Below, piece after piece: positions 1 to 6,987 of a DNA stretch of 24,089 nucleotides (the stretch's first letter is position 1; each line of letters opens with the position of its first letter). The stretch covers positions 1 to 24,089 of the forward strand of contig NZ_JBEXCV010000137.1 of assembly GCF_040605455.1 (NCBI RefSeq), written 5' to 3'. Made by a program: the position numbers and the translations under genes. This DNA comes from Embleya sp040605455. Lineage in GTDB: Bacteria; Actinomycetota; Actinomycetes; Streptomycetales; Streptomycetaceae. The notes beneath the pieces were generated by a model. It saw only the letters and a program-made list of their open reading frames with translations, did no database searches and was not told the origin of the DNA.

Positions 1-92
1 TCGTTCGAGGGCGCGCACCACGCTATACCGCTTCGCGGCTAGCTGCTAGCGACTACCTCCCCGCTGCGCGGGGAGCGGGTGGCTTAGTCTCT
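1..92. repeat. left telomere-like terminus (imperfect terminal inverted repeat)
   Basis: The first ~90 bases, from about position 9, align with the reverse complement of the last ~90 bases of the window. Two hairpins are visible. Bases 28-38 form CCGC-TTC-GCGG, extended by GCTA (22-25) pairing with TAGC (40-43). Bases 57-75 form an 8-bp stem, CTCCCCGC-TGC-GCGGGGAG. On the strand that would be the 3' overhang, the loops read GCGAAGC and GCGCAGC, the very stable mini-hairpins known from Streptomyces telomeres. Two GCTAGC sites (38-43, 45-50) lie between the hairpins. The outermost TCGTTCGA is itself a tiny TT-looped fold with no counterpart at the right end. I do not recognise the sequence as an archetypal telomere. 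The alternative is a large dyad in a circular plasmid that was cut here. Confidence 0.65.
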
Positions 93-141
93 GACCTGCA
101 CAAACGTCCCGCCCACCGGCGAAGACTTGGTTACCGATATC

Positions 142-206
142 AAGTAGCGCTAGCATGTAGCTAGCTACTTGCACGCTGTCTGATACGTGCTACGCTGTCA
201 TGTAGC
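142..206. promoter_or_regulatory. inverted repeats upstream of the first gene
   Basis: Bases 142-170 form a dyad, AAGTAGC...GCTACTT, containing GCTAGC at 149-154 and 160-165. Bases 189-206 form a second dyad, GCTAC-N8-GTAGC. ACGCTGTC occurs twice, at 173 and 192. The following gene encodes a ribbon-helix-helix-like protein, so these could be its operators. They could equally be part of the subtelomeric palindrome series, because similar TGTAG/CTACA elements lie near the right end. Confidence 0.45.
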
Positions 207-227
207 ACCGTTAGAGGGGAATTAGAA

Positions 228-614
228 ATGCGTTTTGCCTTGATCCAGACAATCACTGTGGGCGCCACGAAGCACCACATCGTGGAGGCGTTCATCGAGA
301 ACGCCCCGGAGGACACTAAGAACACGGATGCGGTGGAGGCTCTGGGTTCCTCGAAGTACGCCGCGAATTACTCGGAGCGCGGGATCTTCCTGGCGAACCG
401 AAAGATCGTGACGGACAGCCGGATCCCGAAAGACGCGGACACCACCGAGGCAATTTCCATCGAATGGAAAACCCTGGCGGCCCGTGGTTCGGTTCAGTTC
501 AACCTTCGGGTACCCGCCCCGGATAAAGCCGGTTGGGATTTGGCCGCCGCGCGGGTAGGTCTCTCGGTTACCGATTGGGCGCGCCAGGTCTTGAACGAAA
601 AGGCCAAGGGATAA
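228..614 (+). CDS. small protein with C-terminal ribbon-helix-helix-like domain
   Basis: This 128-aa protein has an ATG start preceded by AGAGGGGA at 213-220, 7 nt away. Residues 1-85 match nothing I recognise. Residues 88-95 (SVQFNLRV) look like a single beta strand, followed by two helices (about 98-110 and 113-124, WDLAAARVGLS...DWARQVL). That is the strand-helix-helix order of Arc/CopG-type DNA-binding proteins. It is the first gene inside the left end and sits right after inverted repeats that could be its operator. A role in autoregulation, copy control or end binding is only inferred. The downstream small gene begins 34 nt later and is probably co-transcribed. Confidence 0.75.
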   Translation: MRFALIQTITVGATKHHIVEAFIENAPEDTKNTDAVEALGSSKYAANYSERGIFLANRKIVTDSRIPKDADTTEAISIEWKTLAARGSVQFNLRVPAPDKAGWDLAAARVGLSVTDWARQVLNEKAKG

Positions 615-648
615 CTTCGCGAAGCAACCTTGAGAAAAGGAGCGCGAG

Positions 649-822
649 ATGAAGAAGGCCACGACCCCGGACACCCAGGTCTACGAAATCCGAGTCTGCG
701 ATGACCACCTCTCCGAGAAGTGCGACGGAGAGGCGTACACGGTACGCGGCATGGGCTCTCACGCGGAATGCACGTACGGGTGCGGGCTTTTCGTTCACGC
801 TTGGATCGCCCCACGCGCCTGA
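649..822 (+). CDS. small cysteine-containing protein
   Basis: This 57-aa protein starts at ATG 649 after a good ribosome site (AAAAGGAGCG, 635-644). Cysteines fall at 17, 25, 41 and 45 and histidines at 20, 38 and 50, which suggests one bound zinc, but no named domain is recognisable. It follows the RHH-like gene and ends 26 nt before a strong terminator, so the two probably form one short operon. Function unknown. Confidence 0.65.
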   Translation: MKKATTPDTQVYEIRVCDDHLSEKCDGEAYTVRGMGSHAECTYGCGLFVHAWIAPRA

Positions 823-848
823 TCATCTGCCGTAGGAACCCGCCGCGT

Positions 849-907
849 CCCAAGAATGCCGAAGGGCCCTTCTCCTTACCGGAGTCGGGCCCTTCGGCAT
901 TCTTGGG
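849..907. terminator. bidirectional terminator between convergent operons
   Basis: A perfect 21-bp stem (849-869 with 887-907) has a 17-nt loop that itself contains a short CTCC/GGAG helix. It lies between the + strand genes ending at 822 and the - strand gene ending at 913, so it can stop transcription from both sides. There is no U-tract, which is usual for high-GC actinobacterial terminators. Confidence 0.85.
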
Positions 908-912
908 GTCCG

Positions 913-1047
913 TCACCCCTCCTCGCGCATTGCCGGGCATGTGCAGTGGCAGGGGCAACCGCCACCGCATGCCGTGCATCCATCGCTGCAACCATGCGCG
1001 TGGCAGACCCCGCACGGAGCCCTTCCGCAATCCTCACAGACCTCCAT
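913..1047 (-). CDS. 44-aa cysteine-rich mini-protein (metallothionein-like)
   Basis: ATG at 1047 follows the strong ribosome site GAAGGAAGGGG with 6 nt spacing, and the frame stops next to the terminator at 849-907. The product has 11 cysteines in 44 residues (4, 7, 12, 15, 20, 24, 27, 31, 33, 35, 37) and histidines at 16, 18 and 34. The Cys occur as CxxC and CxC pairs, so metal binding is likely. It follows the ParA/ParB-like pair on the same strand with a ~30-nt gap and may be co-transcribed. I do not recognise a family. Metallothionein-like is a description of composition, not a homology claim. Confidence 0.6.
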   Translation of the reverse strand: MEVCEDCGRAPCGVCHAHGCSDGCTACGGGCPCHCTCPAMREEG

Positions 1048-1077
1048 GGTGTACCCCTTCCTTCGCCTGCCTCGGGT

Positions 1078-1452
1078 TCAGCCCTTCGCCCGAGTGTCCT
1101 GGATCCGGTTCACGATCCGGCGTTGTAGATCCGGTTCCGCCAGCAACTCCCCCACCAGGGCGCGCATGATCTCCACCAACCTGGCGTCATCGGCGTCGGT
1201 GATGGCCCAGATCTTGAGCTTGCGATAGTCCTGGAGGTCAAGGTCCAGGGTGGTCTTCGCCGTGTTGGCTCCCTCTGTCTTGGCCCTGGGGGTCGCGTGC
1301 GCCCGCGGTGCGGCCGGCGGAGCTTGTGGCGGTGTGGGGGTATCGAGCTTGCCCGTGCCCTCCTGGGCGGTTGCCTTCGCTCCACCGAGGGCCCGTGTTG
1401 CGCGGGGCGGGGTCCTCTTCGCGGGCTCGGTCTTCTTCGCGGTCTCAGCCAC
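1078..1452 (-). CDS. ParB-like partner of ParA with ribbon-helix-helix C-terminus
   Basis: This 124-aa protein uses a GTG start at 1452 that overlaps the end of parA by 8 nt (GTGGCTGA), so translation is coupled. Residues 1-65 are a disordered Lys/Ala/Pro/Thr-rich tail. Residues 66-105 read as a beta strand (TTLDLDL) plus two helices, typical of ribbon-helix-helix centromere-binding proteins. The position right after ParA supports a role as the partition adaptor that loads ParA onto plasmid DNA. No classical ParB nuclease-like domain is present. The centromere site is not identified. Candidates are the palindromes at 2125-2138 and 2185-2218. Confidence 0.7.
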   Translation of the reverse strand: MAETAKKTEPAKRTPPRATRALGGAKATAQEGTGKLDTPTPPQAPPAAPRAHATPRAKTEGANTAKTTLDLDLQDYRKLKIWAITDADDARLVEIMRALVGELLAEPDLQRRIVNRIQDTRAKG

Positions 1453-2110
1453 GGTTGTACTCCCTACTCAGTTCGATCATGAGGTCTTCGTACTCGGCCA
1501 GGCCCGAGGGGATGTGGCCCATGGCGCGGATGTAGTGCGTCCACGCGCTGATCTCGGTCTTGGCCAAGGGGAGGTTGGCGTCGGTGAGTTCCTTGCGGGC
1601 CTCAGCGGGGAGGGACGTGCGATGGTCCGCCTTCGTCAGGACGATGGTGGCCAGGACTTGCCCGGGGTTGCGGCCGGCGCCCGCCTCCGCCGCTTGGAGG
1701 GTGGCGGGGACGCGCTCTTCGTCCGCCTCCGCCGGTGACACGGGCAGGACCACCAACTGGGCCCGGGAGACCGCGTCCATGAGGAGATCGGGGCTTCCGC
1801 CTCCGACGTCCACCACGACCACGTCATGGTCCTCAAGGCACGTGTCGATGTATGTGGCTATGTCCGCGTACGGGTAGCGCTCTACTTCGATGGGGACCGT
1901 GTATCCCCGCTTCCGCGCCTTGACGTACCAGGAGTAGGCGGTTTGGCTCACCGGGTCCGCATCGAGCAACTTGACCTTGTATCCCTGGAGCGCGTACCAC
2001 AGCGCGATGAACCACGCGGTGGTGGTCTTGCCCGTTCCGCCCTTGAGGAGCCCCACGACCACGGTGCGGACGATCGGCGGACGTTTCGGGCGACGTTTGG
2101 TAACTCCCAT
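1445..2110 (-). CDS. parA: ParA-family partition ATPase
   Basis: This 221-aa P-loop ATPase carries a deviant Walker A, KGGTGKTT (residues 23-30), the LLDADP motif (48-53) and a Walker B-like VVVVDVGGG (97-105). That is the MinD/ParA signature, with the usual length for a small plasmid ParA without an N-terminal HTH. It would move plasmid copies apart during septation, together with the overlapping RHH-like gene. A longer frame with an upstream ATG exists, but I chose ATG 2110 because Lys/Arg-rich residues run straight into the first strand from there. The -10-like TACCGT lies 6 nt upstream and there is no ribosome site, indicating a leaderless mRNA. Confidence 0.88.
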   Translation of the reverse strand: MGVTKRRPKRPPIVRTVVVGLLKGGTGKTTTAWFIALWYALQGYKVKLLDADPVSQTAYSWYVKARKRGYTVPIEVERYPYADIATYIDTCLEDHDVVVVDVGGGSPDLLMDAVSRAQLVVLPVSPAEADEERVPATLQAAEAGAGRNPGQVLATIVLTKADHRTSLPAEARKELTDANLPLAKTEISAWTHYIRAMGHIPSGLAEYEDLMIELSREYNRG

Positions 2111-2116
2111 GGGATC

Positions 2117-2138
2117 ACGGTAGGGCACGGTCCCGTGC
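2117..2138 (-). promoter_or_regulatory. leaderless-type -10 box and palindrome upstream of parA
   Basis: On the - strand, TACCGT (2122-2117) is followed by 6 nt and then the parA ATG. The same TAC[C/G]GT-N6-start layout recurs at two + strand genes near the right end. Just upstream is the palindrome GCACGG-TC-CCGTGC (2125-2138), a candidate ParA/ParB operator. No clear -35 box is seen. Confidence 0.5.
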
Positions 2139-2184
2139 TCACGGGGACATGGGAGGATTCCGGGCCGCGTCGCGGGCACACGAA

Positions 2185-2218
2185 AGCCCTTGGGCCCGTG
2201 TACACGGGCTCAAGGGCT
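2185..2218. terminator. 34-bp palindrome between polymerase gene and parA
   Basis: A palindrome centred on GTAC with one mismatched pair lies 24 nt beyond the polymerase stop codon: outer arms AGCCCTTG/CAAGGGCT, inner core GCCCGTGTACACGGGC. The left half of the outer arm pairs with either of two tandem CTCAAGGGCT copies. It most likely terminates polymerase transcription. It could also be an operator or partition site, because CCCGTGT/ACACGGG half-sites recur in other intergenic regions. Confidence 0.6.
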
Positions 2219-2241
2219 CAAGGGCTTACAGGACAGCGGGG

Positions 2242-4086
2242 TCAGGCTGCCAGGCTGTCAGGGGCCTCCTGGAGGGCTCCCCAGTGCGTCCCCAGGATCT
2301 CCGCCTCCGCTTCGATCCGCACCCCTCGGAACGTCCCCGTCATGACGCGGCCCATCAAATCGCGGACCTCCTCCGCGTGCTCCGCCGGAACCTGGACGAT
2401 CACTTCGTCGTGGACGAACAGCCAGAGCCGCGCGTGGAGTCCGTGGCGCGTGGCCAGGGTGTACACGGCGGCCACCAGGAGGTCCCGCGCGGAGCTTTGG
2501 ATGGCGTAGTTGCAGTTCGCGTACGACCTGATCGGGTCCGCCGGAATGCGTCGTCCGGTCACGGTGGTGACCACCTTCATGGCGCTGAGCCGCCGGCCGT
2601 AGCGGATCACGGCGGGGTACGTCCGCCTCCACCGGTCGATCACCGATTGCGCGGTGGCCAGGTCTACCCCGGTCTGTTGGGCCAGGGCCCGAACTCCTCC
2701 GCCGTACACGGTCCCGAACGTTGCGCGTTTGCTGATCGTCCGGTCCTCCTTGGTGTACCCGGGCCCGTACATCAGTTCCGCTGTGGCGGAGTGGATGTCC
2801 ACCCCGCTGTGGATCACCCCGATCAGCGTGGGGTCCTTGGCCAGGGCCGCCGCTACCCGGATCTCCACCTGGGAGAAGTCGCACGCCACCAGCACATGCC
2901 CGGGGTCGGCCCGGAGGCAGTGCCGGAGTCGGGGGTCGAACTTCTTGAGGGTCTGCAAGGGCGGCCCGGTGATCGACATGCGCGCGGTCTTGGCCCGCAA
3001 CGTGTTGATCGTGGGGTGGATCCGCCCGTTCGCGTCGGCCGCCTTGAGGAACTGGCGCAGGTTGGTGATCACGTTCTTGGTCTGGGCCATCTCCAGGCGG
3101 GCGCTCAACAGTGGCCGGTACCGCGGCGGGAACGTCCGCTTCCCGGAGGCCACATCGTCCATCAAGGCCGTGAGGGAGTCCCGGGTGACCTGGATCTGTC
3201 CCGTGTCGGTCCGGGGCATCCCCCGAACTCCCAGGGTCTCCAGCCAGGTAGCGAACTTGGGGGAATTGCCGGAGAACCGTAGCTCTTTGCGGATCACCGC
3301 GTCGGCCGCGTCGTACTGGGCCAGGGTCTCGGCCAGAAGGCGGGCCGTGTACTCCATGTCCAGGGCCAGGCCCCGGATCGTGATCCCGGTGGACTGTGCG
3401 GCCAACCACTGCTCCATCCGGACCAAGTGGCCGTACGGTGCGCACTTGTCCAGGAGGACCGGGAGGAGCCTCCTGGCGTAGATGGCGTCCAGGCCCGCGT
3501 ACACCGTGTACGCCTCATCGGTGACGGGGAGGTTGTTCCACCCCCACCGCTGAGCCTTCTTGCCCGCGCGTTGTCCCGTGGGCGCCAGGGCTTGCATGCG
3601 CTCCAGGAGAGCGGTCTCCGCCTCTCCGAGCCCGGGGTCCAGGTGGCGCGCAGCCAGCTCCTTCAAGCCGTGGCCGGCGCGTTCGTCCGGGTCGATCAGC
3701 TTCGAGAGAAGGTGCGTGTCGATCGCGCGTTGCCCCAGAGGGATCCCCAGGGATGCCCAGACACAGAGGGGGTCGTACGCGGTGTGACTGGCGAACCGGA
3801 TCCGGGGGTTGTTCAAGGTGGTCTCGATGGCCGCGCGGTGCTCGGGGACCACCGGGTTGAGTACCCATGCGTCGGTGAGGCTGCCGAACTGGACCAACCT
3901 CACTCCGGCGTCGGGGCCGAACGGCCCTGCACTGCCCTGGACGATGGCTCGGGTCTCGACATCGAGCCCGAGGATGGTGTCCGACGCGGTGAACCGCGCG
4001 AAGGCGTCCGCGTCGAATGCGGTCGCGTCCTCGGGTGCGTGGACGTGCATGGTGTGACCGCGGTGGGTGCGTGTGTACGTGGTCAT
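2242..4086 (-). CDS. family A DNA polymerase with 3'-5' exonuclease domain
   Basis: This 614-aa polymerase starts at ATG 4086, preceded by GGGAGG at 7-8 nt. It overlaps the upstream zinc-ribbon gene by ATGA. The exonuclease domain (about 1-210) keeps ExoI LDVET (D42, E44), ExoII HTAYD (D105) and ExoIII YAGLD (Y196, D200). The polymerase domain keeps motif A DFSQVEIR (D403), motif B RTISKRATFGTVYGG (R449, K453, Y461) and motif C VHDE (D560, E561). All catalytic residues are present, so it should be active. It lacks the 5'-nuclease domain of chromosomal PolA and so resembles phage enzymes. A plasmid-borne PolA is unusual. On a linear replicon it may fill in or patch the ends (inference). Confidence 0.95.
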   Translation of the reverse strand: MTTYTRTHRGHTMHVHAPEDATAFDADAFARFTASDTILGLDVETRAIVQGSAGPFGPDAGVRLVQFGSLTDAWVLNPVVPEHRAAIETTLNNPRIRFASHTAYDPLCVWASLGIPLGQRAIDTHLLSKLIDPDERAGHGLKELAARHLDPGLGEAETALLERMQALAPTGQRAGKKAQRWGWNNLPVTDEAYTVYAGLDAIYARRLLPVLLDKCAPYGHLVRMEQWLAAQSTGITIRGLALDMEYTARLLAETLAQYDAADAVIRKELRFSGNSPKFATWLETLGVRGMPRTDTGQIQVTRDSLTALMDDVASGKRTFPPRYRPLLSARLEMAQTKNVITNLRQFLKAADANGRIHPTINTLRAKTARMSITGPPLQTLKKFDPRLRHCLRADPGHVLVACDFSQVEIRVAAALAKDPTLIGVIHSGVDIHSATAELMYGPGYTKEDRTISKRATFGTVYGGGVRALAQQTGVDLATAQSVIDRWRRTYPAVIRYGRRLSAMKVVTTVTGRRIPADPIRSYANCNYAIQSSARDLLVAAVYTLATRHGLHARLWLFVHDEVIVQVPAEHAEEVRDLMGRVMTGTFRGVRIEAEAEILGTHWGALQEAPDSLAA

Positions 4087-4334
4087 CCCGAGACCTCCCG
4101 GGGGTGGCAGCGCGGGCACACCCACACCAGGGGGACGGCTCCGAGGATCGTGGGCCGCCGGCAGGAGTCGCACGCGGGCGCGGTGGGTGTGGGCAACAGG
4201 CCCAGGAGCCATCCGTATCGATCGCCGGCCAGGCCCTCATCGCTGAGTGCGGGGTCGGCCCCGAGGTAGGGCAGGGATTCGGCGTCGGTCCGGCGGTAGG
4301 GCTCGGGGTCGAACAGCCCTTCCTGTACGGCCAT
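4083..4334 (-). CDS. small zinc-ribbon protein coupled to the polymerase
   Basis: This 83-aa protein has its stop codon overlapping the polymerase start (ATGA), so the two are translationally coupled. Two CxxC pairs (C55/C58 and C73/C76) separated by 14 residues form a zinc-ribbon signature. The N-terminal half is acidic and not recognisable. It is probably an accessory DNA- or protein-binding factor for the polymerase, but only the coupling supports that. It starts 10 nt after the end of the upstream membrane-protein gene. Confidence 0.75.
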   Translation of the reverse strand: MAVQEGLFDPEPYRRTDAESLPYLGADPALSDEGLAGDRYGWLLGLLPTPTAPACDSCRRPTILGAVPLVWVCPRCHPREVSG

Positions 4335-4344
4335 GTCGGGCCGC

Positions 4345-5031
4345 CTAGCCGAACGCGGGCGGCTCGGTGTCCGCCGGCGCGATCGACGTCGGGGTGACGA
4401 TCTCCGCGTCCAGGATCTCAGCTTCGATCCTCGGGAGGGCTGCCGTGGCCCGGGGGGTGGTACCGAGGGCCAGGCGGTGGGTGATGGCCTCCAGGAGTGC
4501 GGTGGTGGCCGCCGCGTCGGCCCCGTGTGCGGGCCTCATCTCGCGCGGGGCGGGCGCCAGTTCGGCGTACGTGGGGGTGTCGGCGGTCCGGGCCTGGGTG
4601 GTCTGGTGGCTCGGGGTGCGGGAGTACGCGATGGAGGCGGCCGTGGTGCCGATCGCCCACAGGAGGGCGCCCGGCTGCCAGGGGTCCGCGTAGGCGGTCA
4701 CGGCCGCTACCGCGCACGTGGCGCCGGTGGTGGCGCCGGCGGTGGTGATGGCGACGCTTCCGTGTCGGCCGGTGGCGGAGACGTAGGCTCCGCCGAATCC
4801 CAGGATTCCGGCTCCGCCCAGGATCGCGAGCGTGGACAGGTCTCCGGCGGCTCCGGTGTGGTGCCAGACGCGGGCGCACGCGGTCAGGGTGGTGGTGGCG
4901 ATCCCGGGGAGGATGGCGCGTCGGTGGCGGTCGCACCACGCCAAGATGCGCGGGCCGACGGGGAGCCTGGCCCCCTGGGTCACGGGGGTGTACTGGCCAG
5001 GGATCACGGTGTCCATGTTCCACGGGGTCAC
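4345..5031 (-). CDS. multi-pass membrane protein of unknown function
   Basis: This 228-aa protein uses GTG at 5031 with the ribosome site AAAGGAG 7-8 nt upstream. After a basic segment (about 23-38, rich in Arg) come four likely membrane segments at roughly 39-55, 66-85, 92-113 and 118-137. A hydrophilic Ala/Thr-rich tail of about 90 residues follows, probably cytoplasmic. The four-helix-plus-tail plan resembles the Spd-type membrane proteins of Streptomyces plasmids, but it lies in the polymerase operon, away from the transfer block. Function not recognised. Confidence 0.7.
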   Translation of the reverse strand: MTPWNMDTVIPGQYTPVTQGARLPVGPRILAWCDRHRRAILPGIATTTLTACARVWHHTGAAGDLSTLAILGGAGILGFGGAYVSATGRHGSVAITTAGATTGATCAVAAVTAYADPWQPGALLWAIGTTAASIAYSRTPSHQTTQARTADTPTYAELAPAPREMRPAHGADAAATTALLEAITHRLALGTTPRATAALPRIEAEILDAEIVTPTSIAPADTEPPAFG

Positions 5032-5054
5032 GGGTTTTCTCCTTTATCGATGAT

Positions 5055-5078
5055 GGGATCCCGTGTGCACGGGATCCC
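5055..5078. promoter_or_regulatory. 24-bp palindrome GGGATCCCGTG-TG-CACGGGATCCC
   Basis: Two perfect 11-bp arms flank a 2-bp centre, with further partial symmetry (ATGAT/ATCAT) outside. It sits 23 nt upstream of the GTG at 5031 and after the gene ending at 5152, so it may be an operator or a terminator. The arm GGGATCCCGTG also occurs at 12832, 18989 and 23540. Confidence 0.55.
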
Positions 5079-5151
5079 GGATCATGGGTGAGCCTTCGTT
5101 CGCCGTACCGGGGGGAGGGGCGGCCCTGGGACCGCCCCTCGGGTGTGTCCG

Positions 5152-5367
5152 TCAGTGCTCACCACACACGGTCATGAGGATGACCGTTCCGTCCTTCTCG
5201 GTCAGGACGTCGCAGTCGCAGATCTCGCAGGCCCACAGCGGGCGGCCCTTATCGCCGGAGTAGTCGGTCATGTCCTCCCAGCAACACACCGGCGCGGTGG
5301 TGACCACGCTTCCCTCCGTGATCTCGGCCATCTCGGGTCCGTACTCCTGGGCCAGGTGATTGGTCAT
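5152..5367 (-). CDS. small cysteine-rich (probably zinc-binding) protein
   Basis: This 71-aa protein starts at ATG 5367 after AAAGGAGAGATC. The leader GATAAAGGAGA is nearly the same as that of the downstream membrane-protein gene, which suggests duplicated translation-start DNA. Cysteines at 28, 29, 47, 50, 52 and 68 and a terminal histidine could bind zinc, including the CEICDC cluster. It lies 37 nt after the methyltransferase gene on the same strand. No family recognised. Confidence 0.7.
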   Translation of the reverse strand: MTNHLAQEYGPEMAEITEGSVVTTAPVCCWEDMTDYSGDKGRPLWACEICDCDVLTEKDGTVILMTVCGEH

Positions 5368-5404
5368 GATCTCTCCTTTATCGGTACCGATTGGGTGAGT
5401 TCGG

Positions 5405-6550
5405 CTATGCCGCTTCGAGATCGGCGGTCGCCAGTTCGTCCATGAGGGCCGCGTACGCCATGTACGCCTGGAGGGTGACCGCCCCGTTCCCGCCGATCTT
5501 GAGTTGCTGGGCCCTGGGGATCCCCGGGACCGCACAGATCAGACCGGGGAGGGCGCCCATCATCCACTCCACGAACCAGGGGCTTAAGCGCCGGCCGCCC
5601 CGCGGTGAGGGCAGCGTGGGCGGTGGCGCGGTGTGCCCGGTGATGGTCTCCCACCGGCGGATGGTGGGGGTGTAGTCGGTGCCGTCCACCGCGTGCCACC
5701 ACGCCTCGGGGCTGAAGCCTCCGGCCAGCGGTTGGGGTACGCCCTCGGGGTCGGGGAGGACGTTGACGACGTGTCCGGGGAGGTAGTAACGGCCCGCCCC
5801 GTCCCTCTGGTTCGGGCCGCCGTTGGGTCCGTCGGACGCCTTCGGGGTCGGGAACATCGGGCAATCGGCGGGGTCCGGCAGGGTCAGAACAGCGGTACGC
5901 AGATTCATCCCGCCCGCGCGTTTCGCGGAGACCCCGGGGCCTCCGGTGCCGTCCGCACTGGTGGGGGTCGGCAGGAGCTTCAGTCCCCGGGAGTCGTGGA
6001 CTCGGGGCGGGGTGCCGGTATCGCGGCGTGCGAAGGGGACGGGGTCATCGGCAGGGACAGCGACACAGAACCACCGGTCACGCCGATGAGTGGCGCCGGC
6101 GTCGGACGCGCGTACGCACGTCCACGCCGCGTCATACCCGATCGCGGCCAGGCTGCCGATGACGATGTCGAGACCCCGGCCCCGGAGGGCGGAGACGTTC
6201 TCCAGGTAGACGATTCGGGGTCGAAGGTTGCGAACGGCAGCGTGGACTGTCCACCAGAGTCGCGAACGGGCGCCATCCAGTCCCTCCCGGGGTCCGGCGT
6301 TGGATATGTCCTGGCACGGGAACCCGCCCACGATGGCGTCCACGGGCGGGACTTCGCTCCAGTCGGTCAAGGTGATGTCCCCGAGGTTGGGGGTGTCGGG
6401 GTGTCGGTAGGCCAACAGGGTTTGGACGTGGGGGTCGTTGTCCGCGCACCACGCGAGGTGTCCGCCGATGAGATCGGTCACGGCGGTGTCGAGTGCGCCG
6501 GAGCCGGTGCACAGCGATCCGATACGGGGGCCGGTAGGTGGCGTGGTCAT
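5405..6550 (-). CDS. DNA (cytosine-5-)-methyltransferase, orphan
   Basis: This 381-aa enzyme transfers a methyl group from S-adenosylmethionine to C5 of cytosine in DNA. Conserved motifs appear in order: motif I GSLCTGSGA (11-19), motif IV GGFPCQDIS with catalytic Cys79, motif VI ENV (117-119), motif VIII THRRDR (154-159) and the C-terminal GNGAV (354-358, usual GNxV). The target-recognition region holds two similar segments, LPTPTSADG and FPTPKASDG, as in many actinophage enzymes. Start ATG 6550 has AAGGAG 7 nt upstream. No restriction endonuclease gene lies nearby, so it is probably protective or anti-restriction. The recognition sequence cannot be read from the protein. Confidence 0.93.
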   Translation of the reverse strand: MTTPPTGPRIGSLCTGSGALDTAVTDLIGGHLAWCADNDPHVQTLLAYRHPDTPNLGDITLTDWSEVPPVDAIVGGFPCQDISNAGPREGLDGARSRLWWTVHAAVRNLRPRIVYLENVSALRGRGLDIVIGSLAAIGYDAAWTCVRASDAGATHRRDRWFCVAVPADDPVPFARRDTGTPPRVHDSRGLKLLPTPTSADGTGGPGVSAKRAGGMNLRTAVLTLPDPADCPMFPTPKASDGPNGGPNQRDGAGRYYLPGHVVNVLPDPEGVPQPLAGGFSPEAWWHAVDGTDYTPTIRRWETITGHTAPPPTLPSPRGGRRLSPWFVEWMMGALPGLICAVPGIPRAQQLKIGGNGAVTLQAYMAYAALMDELATADLEAA

Positions 6551-6647
6551 GGCTGGACTCCTTGCGGTGGCAGGAGCGAGCGAGGATCCGGGGCGGCCGA
6601 CACGGGGCCGCCCCGGGGTGCGTGACCGGTCCCCGCGGCGGGGTGGG

Positions 6648-6884
6648 TCAGGCGACGCGGAGGTGGCGGGCGGAGGTGTCCGGCCCGTTCTCGATCTCCT
6701 CCAGGAGGGCGCGGAACTCCGGGATGGCCTGGATCAGTTCGTAGCGCAGGTTCCAGGCGGTGGTGTCACGGCGGTGGTGGTCGCTGTTGACCGCGTCGCG
6801 GTGGTCCTGGATCCGGGCCTCCAGCGCGTCCAGGCGGGCGCGGAGGGCGGTGGGGGTGGCGGTCGTGGTGGCGTTCGTGGTCAT
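6648..6884 (-). CDS. small helical protein of unknown function
   Basis: This 78-aa protein starts at ATG 6884, with AAGGAG about 10 nt upstream. After a Thr/Ala-rich start, residues 12-35 and 45-66 look helical with heptad-like Leu/Ile spacing, so a short coiled coil is possible. It lies between the SSB terminator (6929-6964) and the methyltransferase and may be the first gene of the methyltransferase operon. I do not recognise it. Confidence 0.6.
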   Translation of the reverse strand: MTTNATTTATPTALRARLDALEARIQDHRDAVNSDHHRRDTTAWNLRYELIQAIPEFRALLEEIENGPDTSARHLRVA

Positions 6885-6928
6885 CTTGGGTGCGCTCCTT
6901 GGGCTGAGAAGGTTGGGGAGCGTGCTGG

Positions 6929-6964
6929 GCTCGGGGGTCACGGGTGGATCCGTGACCCCCGAGC
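6929..6964 (-). terminator. terminator after the SSB gene
   Basis: A perfect 15-bp stem (6929-6943 with 6950-6964) with a 6-nt loop, GTGGAT, lies 23 nt past the SSB stop codon. It separates the SSB gene from the downstream - strand genes. Confidence 0.85.
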
Positions 6965-6987
6965 GTCGTTCGGGGGTCGCGCGGTTC

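Noticed and set aside
494..1030. - strand frame overlapping the first two + strand genes
   Set aside because: Arg/Gly-rich translation, no ribosome site, and it crosses a strong terminator and two better-supported genes.
2149..4269. Long + strand frames opposite the polymerase gene
   Set aside because: The - strand carries intact polymerase and exonuclease motifs. The + frames are low-complexity shadows without ribosome sites.
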